Shown here: one piece after another, positions 8,141 to 17,198 of the stretch | Layout of the letters: every line of letters begins with the position of its first letter | Numbering within the stretch: position 1 is the first letter of the stretch | DNA from: Clostridium sp. DSM 17811 | Lineage (GTDB): Bacteria; Bacillota; Clostridia; Clostridiales; Clostridiaceae | Direction: 5' to 3' | Length of the DNA: 64,000 nucleotides | Assembly: GCF_018861905.1 (NCBI RefSeq) | Contig: NZ_JAHLDU010000006.1 | Span: forward strand, 1 to 64,000 | Made by a program: the position numbers and the translations under genes | The notes under the pieces: model-generated | Told to the model about the DNA's origin: nothing | What the model saw: only the letters and a program-made list of their open reading frames with translations | Database searches by the model: none

Positions 8141-9808
8141 TTAGTCTTGACTTTTATAGTCAAACCAATCGAAATCCACAATATTATTACTGTACTTACC
8201 GTTACTACTAGCAAATAAACCTATATATGTTCCTATAAAACCTCCTGCTACGTCTGAACTTAATATTCTTCCATCTATATTTCCTGCTAATAATTCCATC
8301 TCATTTAGAGACGATCCATAGTAGAAATTATATTCTTGGCCTTTTGCAGATACCTTTAAATAAACTGCTTCTGAACTAAAAACTTTATGTGCAAGCGTAG
8401 ATTCTATATTCTCATAACTAAAAGTTGCATTTTTGAAATCAAGATTGATTTTAGCTATACATTTAATTAAACGGATAACTTTCTGTCCATTCTCTATCGA
8501 ATATTCTAGCCTAAATTGATGATTATTATTTTGAATTAATGCAATTCCAGCAGTTTCGTACTCATTTTGTGTATTAAATTCCATTTTAGTACAAGCTTCA
8601 AAATTTATATGTTGTTGGCGTCGTCCTATGAATCTCGGGCTCTGAGTATTTCCTACTTTTTTATATTTTTCAAATGGACCAAATGGGGGAGGATTAATAT
8701 TGTCTAACATTCCTGTTTGACTAACCTTTAATCTAAGAAATCCTGGTTTTTCTGTTAAGCTCCAGAATGATTCTTTTGGTGTACGAATAGTATTCCATTT
8801 GTAATTTAAAATTTCATTATCAAAATCATCTCGTACTTCAGATTCACTTACAAAAGAAGTTGGTAAAATAGGAATTGGATATGTAAATTCAACTTTTCCA
8901 GTTCCTGGACTTACTAATGGCCATTCATCTTCCCATATTACTGGAATTAAAAATGTTTCCCTTCCTAGATTTTTATAATCTCCCCCATAAGGACGAGATG
9001 CAAGAGCTACCATATACCATTCACCATTTTGAGTTTCTACCAAATCTGCATGACCCACATTTGAAATAGTATAACCTTTACCAAGATGGCGATGGGTTAA
9101 TATTGGATTTCCTGGATTTCCTTCATAAGTTCCTAAAATATTTTTACTTCTTGCAATAGTAACTGAGTGATAATGCTGTGTACCACCTTCTGAAATAAGC
9201 AAATAGTAAAACCCATTAATTTTATATAAATGAGGGCCTTCAACAAAACTTGCATTTTTTAAAGCACCCTTCCAAAGAATATGACTTTCACCTTTAAGTT
9301 TCATTTGGTTTAAATCAATTTCTTGAAGCCAAATTTCGTGATCACCCATATATTGAGGATTTTTTGAAGTTCTAGTTCCTGTATAGTAAGTTCTACCATC
9401 ATCATCAAAAAAGAGAGATGGATCAATTCCATCTGCATTCTTAATCCAATAAGGATCCGACCAAGTACCTTTAGGATCCCTTGCAGTTACAATAAAATTT
9501 CCTCCATTACTCATATTTGTAGTTATAACATAAAATACTCCCTCATGATATCTTATAGTAGGTGCAAATATGCCCCCTGAATACCCTTCTCCCTCTAAAT
9601 TTAACTGAGATTGTCTGTCTAACACATGTCCTATTTGTCCCCAATTCACTAGATCAGTGCTTTTAAATATTGGTATTCCTGGAAAGAAAACAAAACTAGA
9701 GTTAATCATATAATATTCTTCTCCAACACGACATATAGATGGGTCTGGATAAAACCCTGGCAAAATAGGATTATTAAAAACTTGTTTATCATTAATTTCT
9801 ATGCTCAT
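8141..9808 (-). CDS. GH43 beta-xylosidase
   Basis: 555 aa. It starts with the GH43 signature NPILPGFYPDPS, with the general base D22. Further acidic motifs are DGIDPSLFFDD (pKa modulator region) and FVEGPHLYK (general acid Glu), followed by the C-terminal beta-sandwich (about 330-555) usual for XynB-type 1,4-beta-xylosidases. No signal peptide, so it works on imported xylo-oligosaccharides or xylosylated glycosides. It is transcribed with the MFS transporter upstream (9907-11208), although a hairpin at 9860-9892 separates them, so it may also have its own promoter. Confidence 0.92.
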   Translation of the reverse strand: MSIEINDKQVFNNPILPGFYPDPSICRVGEEYYMINSSFVFFPGIPIFKSTDLVNWGQIGHVLDRQSQLNLEGEGYSGGIFAPTIRYHEGVFYVITTNMSNGGNFIVTARDPKGTWSDPYWIKNADGIDPSLFFDDDGRTYYTGTRTSKNPQYMGDHEIWLQEIDLNQMKLKGESHILWKGALKNASFVEGPHLYKINGFYYLLISEGGTQHYHSVTIARSKNILGTYEGNPGNPILTHRHLGKGYTISNVGHADLVETQNGEWYMVALASRPYGGDYKNLGRETFLIPVIWEDEWPLVSPGTGKVEFTYPIPILPTSFVSESEVRDDFDNEILNYKWNTIRTPKESFWSLTEKPGFLRLKVSQTGMLDNINPPPFGPFEKYKKVGNTQSPRFIGRRQQHINFEACTKMEFNTQNEYETAGIALIQNNNHQFRLEYSIENGQKVIRLIKCIAKINLDFKNATFSYENIESTLAHKVFSSEAVYLKVSAKGQEYNFYYGSSLNEMELLAGNIDGRILSSDVAGGFIGTYIGLFASSNGKYSNNIVDFDWFDYKSQD

Positions 9809-9859
9809 TTTATTAGACTCCTTTTAATTAAATATACTAAATTCTAAGATATACAACGA

Positions 9860-9892
9860 GTATAAATCTCCACTATATGCGAAGATTTATAC
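9860..9892 (-). terminator. Hairpin after MFS gene
   Basis: GTATAAATCT pairs with AGATTTATAC over a 13-nt loop. The same hairpin follows the paralogous MFS gene at 15580-15612, so gene and terminator were duplicated together. No strong U tract follows, so read-through into the GH43 gene is likely. Confidence 0.55.
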
Positions 9893-9906
9893 CCTATCAT
9901 TATTTA

Positions 9907-11208
9907 TTAATCAACTAATTCTGCTTTTTCGACTGACTTTTCATTTAGTGATTTTCCTACTTCTGGTATAGGGATTACAGCTAAAGCTGAAAGCACTGAA
10001 AAACCTGCAAGTATTAAGAAGAAGAATGTATAACCGTCTCCTCCCAATAGAATTATTCCTAATGCTATACACATAGGTGCTACAAAGTTAACAAGTGCTG
10101 AAGCTAATTGTACTGTTGCATTCATAATAGCTATATCCTTACCTATATCCTCTTTCGATGGTAAAATTCTATTTACAAGAGCGTTATCAACTGCTCCATA
10201 CATACCAAAACCAAAGTTAAATGCAAAGTTTCCAATCACTACTAAAGCTACAATATGTGCGAATGCAAATGTAACCAAACATACTCCAGTTATTAATGCT
10301 GATACCATTACAAATATCTTTTGTTTTTTGATTTTATCTGATAAGAATCCACCTGCAATTCCTGCTACAACCATTAACATTATTGATGGCGATGTATACG
10401 CATTAATTTTAAAAATTTCAGCTTGACCAAGATGGAATCTTGCTATATAAAAAAGAGGAAGTAAACCTAACCCCGCATTTGTAATATTTATAAAAAGTTT
10501 TGTAAGTAATGCCCAAGTATAACAAGGGTATTTCTTTACACTTGGATATAGATTTTTAAATCCATCACTAAAACTCTTTTTATTTTCTGACGATTTGTTT
10601 CCTTTAAAATGACTATCTTTAACAAGAAGTGCTGACATTATTCCACATACAAGTTGTATAATAGTAATTACAAAAAGCTTTTGTTGAATAGGTACATCAG
10701 CAAATACTCCCATTATCATCATACCGACCATAACAAAAATTGGACCTGCTGCACCAAATATCCCCGATACTCTACCAAACCTTTCTGGTTCAACTTGTTC
10801 TGGAACTAGTGAATAACATGATAAAGATACCATTCCATAAAATAATTGAACAAAACAAAATCCTAAAATTAATACTGGCATTGAAGGTGCATAAGTGATA
10901 GTAAGCATTGATATAGCACCGCCTATACTTCCAGCTATAATCCAAAATCTTCTTCTGCCCATTTTAAATGTAGTTTTATCAGCTATAACTCCCCCTAAAG
11001 GGCCTAAAATCACTATTGCTAATCCCTGAATACCTGCTGCCACGCCATACGCAGCGGTTACGTGTTCAGGCCCTACAATTCTAATAATACTAAATTGAAT
11101 AAGACCAAATGTTAGTAAAACTAAAGGTGCTATTGATGTTCCTACTCCAAGAACTGCTGCTACCATTAATTTTAGAAAAGGTGTTTTCTCAAATACATGA
11201 TTTTCCAT
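9907..11208 (-). CDS. MFS transporter (sugar/glycoside uptake)
   Basis: 433 aa with about 12 hydrophobic segments. The MFS loop 2-3 motif appears as GGVIADKTTFKMGRRRFW and is repeated in weaker form mid-protein (GGFLSDKIKKQKIF). It is about 65-70% similar by eye to the protein at 15623-16930. Neighbouring glycosidases (GH43, GH1) suggest proton-coupled uptake of short glycosides or aryl-glycosides. A binding-protein or PTS system is absent, and MFS carriers for plant glycosides are known in Firmicutes. The substrate cannot be fixed from sequence. Confidence 0.85.
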   Translation of the reverse strand: MENHVFEKTPFLKLMVAAVLGVGTSIAPLVLLTFGLIQFSIIRIVGPEHVTAAYGVAAGIQGLAIVILGPLGGVIADKTTFKMGRRRFWIIAGSIGGAISMLTITYAPSMPVLILGFCFVQLFYGMVSLSCYSLVPEQVEPERFGRVSGIFGAAGPIFVMVGMMIMGVFADVPIQQKLFVITIIQLVCGIMSALLVKDSHFKGNKSSENKKSFSDGFKNLYPSVKKYPCYTWALLTKLFINITNAGLGLLPLFYIARFHLGQAEIFKINAYTSPSIMLMVVAGIAGGFLSDKIKKQKIFVMVSALITGVCLVTFAFAHIVALVVIGNFAFNFGFGMYGAVDNALVNRILPSKEDIGKDIAIMNATVQLASALVNFVAPMCIALGIILLGGDGYTFFFLILAGFSVLSALAVIPIPEVGKSLNEKSVEKAELVD

Positions 11209-11299
11209 ATTTTTCTCCCCCGACTTTTTAATCGTTTACAAAGACACTAATAAATCATTTATTCTCTCTCCTAAATTTATCTTTCACGATACTACACTA

Positions 11300-12586
11300 T
11301 TATTTAAAATTAATAATTGATGGCAGTTCATTTAAATGCTTTCTTAAAATTGATTGATCATATCCGTTATTTTTACATAACTCACCATAAAACTTACCAC
11401 TTGTTTTTAATGTTCTTTCAAATGTCTCCCTATTTACACTAGCAAGCCCAAATGTTGGATTGTAACTTCCCCATTCCCAATTATCCATTAAGCTCCAATG
11501 AGAATATCCTAATACATCTGCTCCCATTTCCATAGCCTGATGTAGTGCTTGCATCATAGCTGCTATATATACAATTCGATATCTATCATCATTTGTAGCA
11601 ATTCCATTTTCAGTAATCAATATCGGTTTATCTTTCATTCTCATTAACATTTGAATCATAATATCTGGGCAAATCTCTTCTGTAAAAAATGGAGTTTCAA
11701 TTGGTTTAAACTTTGTAGCTGTATAGCAATCACTACGAAACTCTTCTTTACGCCCATCTATCATATGTCTAACATAAGTATTAAGCGCCCAATAATCACA
11801 AGTCCCCTTTACTTCTGGTACATATTTCATATCCATAAAAGGTGCTGTAATTTCCCCTGTGCGTATTGCATGGAAAAAGAATTCGTTTTCAGTGTAATCA
11901 ATGTATTCTGCCATAAGCTTATCCAATTTGTCATTATAGCCTCTTTTAGGCTGTTTTTCTGAGTAAGAGTGTGCAGAACTAATAGGTTTAGAAGAATACT
12001 GTTTAATAATATGATATCCTCTAGCATGATACTGTATCATATTAAGCCTTTCACTAATTGAATACTCAAATGGAAGATTCAATTCATTTAAGACAATCCA
12101 AAAATCTACGTATTGTGCTACCTTTGGCACAATATATTCAAGAAATTCTTCCCAATCCTTCATATTATCTAATGTTCCAAAAGCTCCTTTTTTATGAAAC
12201 CATACTGGATGGGATACATGATGTAATGTTAAACATACATTAATCCCCTCTTCCTTCAATCTTGATAATACTGTAAGATAATGTTTTACTGCCTCTTGAT
12301 TAAAAGTTCCCTTTTCGGGCTCTAGTCTACACCATTCTATAGACATACGATATAAGGTTAAATTCATAGCTTTTAGTAATTTAATATCTTCTTCATAAAG
12401 TTCATAACTATTACATGCCATTTTCGGAAACTCATATGGAATCCCTCCAAAAGCAAATTTTGATGCTAATTCTTTATCATCATGATAAGAACAATTATTT
12501 CCCTCTATTTGAGCTCCAGCTGTTGATGCTCCCCATAAAAAATCTTTCGGGAATTTTATCTTTGGGTACTGAAATATGTCTAACAA
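11300..12586 (-). CDS. GH1 beta-glycosidase (second copy)
   Basis: 428 aa. The acid/base is E168 in IVLNELNLP (Pro of NEP replaced by Leu) and the nucleophile Glu is in ILITENG. It has the same fold as the GH1 at 6625-7893 but is clearly divergent (for example it lacks the substrate-loop Trp pattern and has HVSHPVWFHKKG), so it is not a recent duplicate. Cytosolic. It lies directly upstream of the MFS gene on the minus strand and is divergent from the AraC regulator at 12803. Confidence 0.88.
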   Translation of the reverse strand: MLDIFQYPKIKFPKDFLWGASTAGAQIEGNNCSYHDDKELASKFAFGGIPYEFPKMACNSYELYEEDIKLLKAMNLTLYRMSIEWCRLEPEKGTFNQEAVKHYLTVLSRLKEEGINVCLTLHHVSHPVWFHKKGAFGTLDNMKDWEEFLEYIVPKVAQYVDFWIVLNELNLPFEYSISERLNMIQYHARGYHIIKQYSSKPISSAHSYSEKQPKRGYNDKLDKLMAEYIDYTENEFFFHAIRTGEITAPFMDMKYVPEVKGTCDYWALNTYVRHMIDGRKEEFRSDCYTATKFKPIETPFFTEEICPDIMIQMLMRMKDKPILITENGIATNDDRYRIVYIAAMMQALHQAMEMGADVLGYSHWSLMDNWEWGSYNPTFGLASVNRETFERTLKTSGKFYGELCKNNGYDQSILRKHLNELPSIINFK

Positions 12587-12802
12587 TCATCTCACTCCTT
12601 TCTTCTTTATGTAAACATTTTATCATCCAGAAAACAATCAATCCATGTACTCCTCTTATTAAAATCCGGCTTTTTTTTAGATTGTTTTTTTATATTTTAT
12701 ATAAATTCTATAATGTAGCTTATTTAATACAAACTGTTTTCAATTGTATTTTTATTTCCATTTTGATATACTATATTACATTAGGAAAGGATGGTAAAGT
12801 AG

Positions 12803-13900
12803 ATGACAGACATGTATATAACTTCAGGAATGATGGAATCTAGTTCAACAAGCTCTTATTTGAAGTATAAGAACAAGAAGGGTTTTAGAGAAATCGTTAT
12901 GGAAATGTATGAACAAGGAAACTATGTTACTGCAAAACCTAACTTACCCAAAGAACTATTATTGATTAATTTGTCTGACGATAAATTTTTAGATTTATTA
13001 TTTCAATTACCAATTTATATAAATAGCCTTATTAAAGTTAGTTCTAATACTAAAATAGGAGAATCTGATATACTCCCAGAGAACAGCGACATTTTCGTAT
13101 TTAGAAACTTCGCTTACTTAAATGATCCGATACATTCTCATAATTATTTTGAAATTTCCTATGTATTAAAAGGTAATTGCCAATTTCTATTTGAAAAAGA
13201 AGAGAGAACACTAAGAGAAGGAGAATTATGTATTATTGCACCAATGTCATCGCACAATATCATTGTTGACGATTATAATTCTATTATAATTACTATTTCC
13301 ATAAAAAAGAGTACCTTTGATAGTGCCTTTTTTACGCTGCTTTCACAAAAGGATTTACTCTCTTACTTTTTCAGAACAATCCTTTATAACCAAACATCAC
13401 CCAATTACCTTTTATTCTTTACTGATAATTCAGATGATATTAAGACGATAATTAAAAATTTAATCATGGAAAACTATAAAGGTGACATATACTACAACAA
13501 TTGCAGTATTAGCTGGGCAAATATTCTTTTCTCTAATATCCTAAGAAATTATAGTGATACAATACAATTTTATAATTATGATATAGATAATGACTTTTCG
13601 TTAATTTTACAATACATACAGCATAACTACCGAGATCTTTCACTAAAAGCTCTTGCCAAACACTTTCACTATAGTGAAGCTTATCTAAGCACATTAATAA
13701 AAAAGAATATTGGTTTAAATTTTGTAGCCTTTATAACAAAATTAAAAATGTCCGACGCCAAAGATTATCTTATAAATACTAATTTGTCCATAGAAAAAAT
13801 ATCCGAATATGTTGGCTACAACTCTGTTGATCATTTTTCTCGAACTTTTAAAAAATATTATAAAAAATCACCGCAGCAATATAGAAAATCGCTTAGTTGA
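12803..13900 (+). CDS. AraC-family transcriptional regulator with cupin sensor
   Basis: 365 aa. A cupin-like sensor (about 85-180, with HSHNYFEISYVLKG and a second half around LCIIAPMSSHNI) is followed by a C-terminal double helix-turn-helix ending in VGYNSVDHFSRTFKKYYKKSPQQYR. RBS GGAAAGG precedes the ATG. It is divergent from the GH1-MFS-GH43 genes, with a 216-bp AT-rich intergenic region, and is the obvious candidate to control them. The first 60 residues are unlike ordinary AraC proteins. Confidence 0.88.
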   Translation: MTDMYITSGMMESSSTSSYLKYKNKKGFREIVMEMYEQGNYVTAKPNLPKELLLINLSDDKFLDLLFQLPIYINSLIKVSSNTKIGESDILPENSDIFVFRNFAYLNDPIHSHNYFEISYVLKGNCQFLFEKEERTLREGELCIIAPMSSHNIIVDDYNSIIITISIKKSTFDSAFFTLLSQKDLLSYFFRTILYNQTSPNYLLFFTDNSDDIKTIIKNLIMENYKGDIYYNNCSISWANILFSNILRNYSDTIQFYNYDIDNDFSLILQYIQHNYRDLSLKALAKHFHYSEAYLSTLIKKNIGLNFVAFITKLKMSDAKDYLINTNLSIEKISEYVGYNSVDHFSRTFKKYYKKSPQQYRKSLS

Positions 13901-13927
13901 TTTTTAATTTGTTGTAAAAATACATTA

Positions 13928-14047
13928 TTAAAACGGTAGCTTGATTGGCATACCTGAAAAAATCATTTTATCCGCCGGTAATATTACATTCATTGGAACT
14001 GTTCTCATTAAAGTCTTTGACATAAAATCAACATGAATTAATGCCAT
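13928..14047 (-). pseudogene. Truncated tributyrin-esterase-type gene (N-terminus only)
   Basis: An ATG at 14047 with a purine-rich site upstream opens a frame reading MALIHVDFMSKTLMRTVPMN then VILPADKM, which is how EstA/esterase-D-type esterases begin. After 39 codons the frame stops, without nucleophile elbow or any later motif. It lies 35 nt downstream of an intact carboxylesterase. I read it as the stump of a deleted esterase gene. Confidence 0.7.
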
Positions 14048-14082
14048 TTTTTATTTCCCTTTCTGTATACATAATATAAGAA

Positions 14083-15426
14083 TTAGTGTTTTAATTTAGC
14101 ATCAAGTTCCATTACAAAAGTATCTTTTGAAGAACATGTTTTCCATTCCGTGAGAATTCCGTCATTCGGATTTCCTGTCTTCATGAAATTGGTCCAATAA
14201 CCGAGCATTCGATTGGAAAGCTCATAGTCACCATCTGTCATCGGTCTCCAGCAATTTTTCAGTGTCCCGAACATGTACCACAATTCAGATGAATGGAATG
14301 CTCCAGAAGTATCTCCAGGAAGATCACGTCTGAAATAATAAACATAAGACGGCACGCGTCCAATTTTCTCTTGCATGAAACTCCATCCGATACAGCTTTG
14401 CTTCATTTTGCTGTTACAGTTACGGATTTCTTCTTCATTTACCATAATATCGTTACGTGTGGAACCAATCATCGTTGGTACATCATGAGTTTTCGCGTTT
14501 TCAGCTAACCAATTATACCCGTTCTCAAGAACATGTCCGTTAATAACAGGCGCGAAAGGGAGACCTTTACCAGCCTGCATTGACTCCATAATAATACTTT
14601 CCTGAATTTCTAATATACGCTCTATCGAAAGATTTCTCAGCTCCTTAAGTGATGAAATCCCTGCAAGTTCTACCGCACGTTTTCCAATTTCAAAACCTTC
14701 TTCTAAGGATATATCCCGTTGAAGTACACTTGGATAACCCCCAGCACTTTGAATAATTACTTTTGAAAACATTCCTTTTGTATATGAAGTTGAAAGTAAA
14801 GTCTGTACGCTCATAGCTCCAGCGGATTGTCCGAATATTGTAATATTATTAGGGTCGCCACCAAATTCAGCTATATTCATACGTACCCATTTTAGTGCAG
14901 CAATCTGATCTAAGACAGCATAATTTCCGCAAGCTATTGCATCTTCTCCATAAACCCATGGATGTGCAAAAAAACCTAGCAGTCCTAAACGATAATTAAT
15001 TGTAATAAGAATGACATTCCTCTGCGCATAAGCATTGGTACGAAATTCCACTTCATGTCCGGTACCGCCCAAAAATGCACCGCCATGAATATAAAATGCT
15101 ACTGGTAGCTTTCCCTCGCAAACTTTATCGGGCACCCAAATGTTTAGACTCAAGCTATCTTCTGATATAGGGGTTGCATACACAGGTTCACTATAGAATT
15201 CTTTCTTATATATATCCTGTGGAAAATCCCGTTGTGTCTGGGGGCATCGATTTCCAAAATAGTCCGCTTTATATATCCCTTTAAATGCCTCTGGTTCTAC
15301 CGGAGCCGCAAATCTCAAATCTCCTATGGGTGGTTTCGCGTATGGTATTCCTTTAAAAACAATACAACCCTCTTCGCGAATTCCTTCTATTTGTCCATAT
15401 TTTGTAGTAATAATTATCTGTGCCAT
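14083..15426 (-). CDS. Type-B carboxylesterase
   Basis: 447 aa. Family features in order: TKYGQIEG start, GIPYAKPPIGDLRF, DSLSLNIWVP, oxyanion loop HGGAFLGG, nucleophile elbow FGQSAGAMS and a late catalytic His in GAFHSSELWYMFG. It hydrolyses carboxylic esters of small molecules or decorated sugars. It is shorter than the usual 480-510 aa. The stretch between MIGSTRNDIM and YVYYFRRDLPG is about 30 residues where relatives have roughly 70-100, so an internal deletion is likely and activity is uncertain. Base composition is slightly higher in GC than its neighbours, suggesting separate acquisition. Confidence 0.85.
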   Translation of the reverse strand: MAQIIITTKYGQIEGIREEGCIVFKGIPYAKPPIGDLRFAAPVEPEAFKGIYKADYFGNRCPQTQRDFPQDIYKKEFYSEPVYATPISEDSLSLNIWVPDKVCEGKLPVAFYIHGGAFLGGTGHEVEFRTNAYAQRNVILITINYRLGLLGFFAHPWVYGEDAIACGNYAVLDQIAALKWVRMNIAEFGGDPNNITIFGQSAGAMSVQTLLSTSYTKGMFSKVIIQSAGGYPSVLQRDISLEEGFEIGKRAVELAGISSLKELRNLSIERILEIQESIIMESMQAGKGLPFAPVINGHVLENGYNWLAENAKTHDVPTMIGSTRNDIMVNEEEIRNCNSKMKQSCIGWSFMQEKIGRVPSYVYYFRRDLPGDTSGAFHSSELWYMFGTLKNCWRPMTDGDYELSNRMLGYWTNFMKTGNPNDGILTEWKTCSSKDTFVMELDAKLKH

Positions 15427-15579
15427 GATATCCTCCTAATCTAAATTTAAAAAATTTATTACATTTTCATCTTTACTTGAATTTATATATTTTCTACATT
15501 CCTTCCACTCACTGTCCTATACCACTATCCTGAATCTTTATAAGATATCTTATCCATATTTATTCTGACAATATAATAA

Positions 15580-15612
15580 GTATAAATCTCCACCATGTGT
15601 GAAGATTTATAC
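15580..15612 (-). terminator. Hairpin after second MFS gene
   Basis: GTATAAATCT and AGATTTATAC pair as in the copy at 9860-9892. It lies just after the MFS stop codon. Confidence 0.55.
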
Positions 15613-15622
15613 CATAATAATG

Positions 15623-16930
15623 TTATTCGGTAACTGATATTTCTATTTTTACTTGTTTTTTATTGTTTTTCTCTTTACTAATTTCTGGTATTGGAATCAC
15701 CATTAAAGCAGAAAGTATTGAGAACGCTGCAAGAACTAAAAAGAAGAAAGTATATCCATCACCACCAAGTAATTTAGTTCCTAAAGCTATAGTCATTGGT
15801 GCTACAAAATTAACAAGTGATGATGCTAATTGAGTCGTTACATTCATTATAGAAATATCCTTTCCAGCATTCTCTTTTGATGGAAGAATCCTATTTACAA
15901 TTGCATTATCTACTGCACCATACATTCCAAATCCAAAGTTAAATATAAAGTTTGCAACTATTACCCAAGTTATATTAAACGAGAATGCAAAGGCTACAAG
16001 ACAAACTCCTGTTACTAAAGCTGCTGCAATAACAAATACCTTTTGTCTTCTAATCTTATCAGATAAAAATCCCCCCAATATACCGGCTACAACCATAAGC
16101 ATTATTGATGGTGCTGTTAATGCGTTGATTTGAAATATTTTAGCTTCGCCTAAATGAAATCTCGCTATATAAAAAAGTGTTAATAGTGTTAACCCCGCAT
16201 TCGCAATATTAATAAATAGCTTTGTAAGTAGTGCCCAAGTAAACTCAGGGTGTTTATTAAAACTAGGATAAAATCCTTTAAAGCTTTCAATAACTGATAT
16301 TTTCTTTTCTTTTACATCCTGTTTAGGAAAATAGTTATCTTTAACAATAAGAGCTGCAATTATTCCTCCAATAAGCTGAACAATTATTATTGCTAAGAGT
16401 TTCTGTTGTACGGTGCTACTAGAAAATACACCTATTAATATTTGCCCTATCATAACACACGCTGGAGCTGATGCACCAATTAATCCAGACACCCTTCCAA
16501 ACTTTTCAGCTTCAACCTGCTCAGGTACTATAGCAAAACAGGATAAAGATACCATTCCATAGAAAAACTGAGCTATACACCATGATCCAATAAGAATTGG
16601 AACAGAACTCGCATACGTAAGTGCAAACATTGCTATTGCCCCACCTATGCTTCCTGCAATCATCCAAAATCTTCTTCTTCCAAATTTCACATGTGTTCTA
16701 TCAGCTATTACTCCACCTAAAGGTCCTAATATTACAATTGCCAAACTACTTATTCCTGCAGCCATACCAAATACTACTGTTACTTTTTCTGGTCCAACAA
16801 GCCTAATAATATTAAATTGAATAAGACCAAACATTAATAACACCAGCGGAGCTATCGAAGTGCCGACCCCTATTGTAGCTGCAATTACTAACCTTACAAA
16901 CGGTGTTTTCTTCCAAACTTGATTTTCCAT
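15623..16930 (-). CDS. MFS transporter, paralog of 9907-11208
   Basis: About 435 aa, twelve predicted membrane segments, MFS motif GGVIADRTHVKFGRRRFW. An upstream in-frame start at 16966 exists, but the ATG at 16930 follows a GGGGGG-rich site and gives MENQVWKKTPFVRLV, colinear with the paralog's MENHVFEKTPFLKLM, so I prefer it. Upstream lies regulatory segment copy 2 (16954-17175), shared divergently with the AraC-GH39 regulator. Presumed role: uptake of glycosides degraded by the island. Confidence 0.85.
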   Translation of the reverse strand: MENQVWKKTPFVRLVIAATIGVGTSIAPLVLLMFGLIQFNIIRLVGPEKVTVVFGMAAGISSLAIVILGPLGGVIADRTHVKFGRRRFWMIAGSIGGAIAMFALTYASSVPILIGSWCIAQFFYGMVSLSCFAIVPEQVEAEKFGRVSGLIGASAPACVMIGQILIGVFSSSTVQQKLLAIIIVQLIGGIIAALIVKDNYFPKQDVKEKKISVIESFKGFYPSFNKHPEFTWALLTKLFINIANAGLTLLTLFYIARFHLGEAKIFQINALTAPSIMLMVVAGILGGFLSDKIRRQKVFVIAAALVTGVCLVAFAFSFNITWVIVANFIFNFGFGMYGAVDNAIVNRILPSKENAGKDISIMNVTTQLASSLVNFVAPMTIALGTKLLGGDGYTFFFLVLAAFSILSALMVIPIPEISKEKNNKKQVKIEISVTE

Positions 16931-16953
16931 TTTTATACCCCCCATATTTTTTT

Positions 16954-17175
16954 CCCATTTCAACATCTCAGGAGAACGTTTTCACTATATGTAAATGATA
17001 TCATAGTCATAATCTTTTCAAGTATCATAATATAATGTAATCAGTATCAATTTATGCTTATTTTAAACTGTTGTTTTTTATAGGTTTAAAATATAGGACT
17101 GTTATTGACAGATTTTAATGTTATAATGAGACTAATAATTTTATTGCAAACTAAAATACCAATTATGACACTAAT
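16954..17175. repeat. Duplicated regulatory segment, copy 2 (divergent promoter)
   Basis: About 220 bp matching 7920-8140. It lies between the divergent MFS (minus) and AraC-GH39 (plus) genes. It has an AAGTATCAT element (17020-17028), a degenerate second one (17042-17050) and a cre-like GTGAAAACGTTCTC on the minus strand at about 16971-16984. It is the likely operator of the neighbouring AraC-type protein, which by the repeat would also control the GH1-to-pgmB operon. Confidence 0.75.
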
Positions 17176-17198
17176 TTCTAATAAATATGGAGGGTTAT

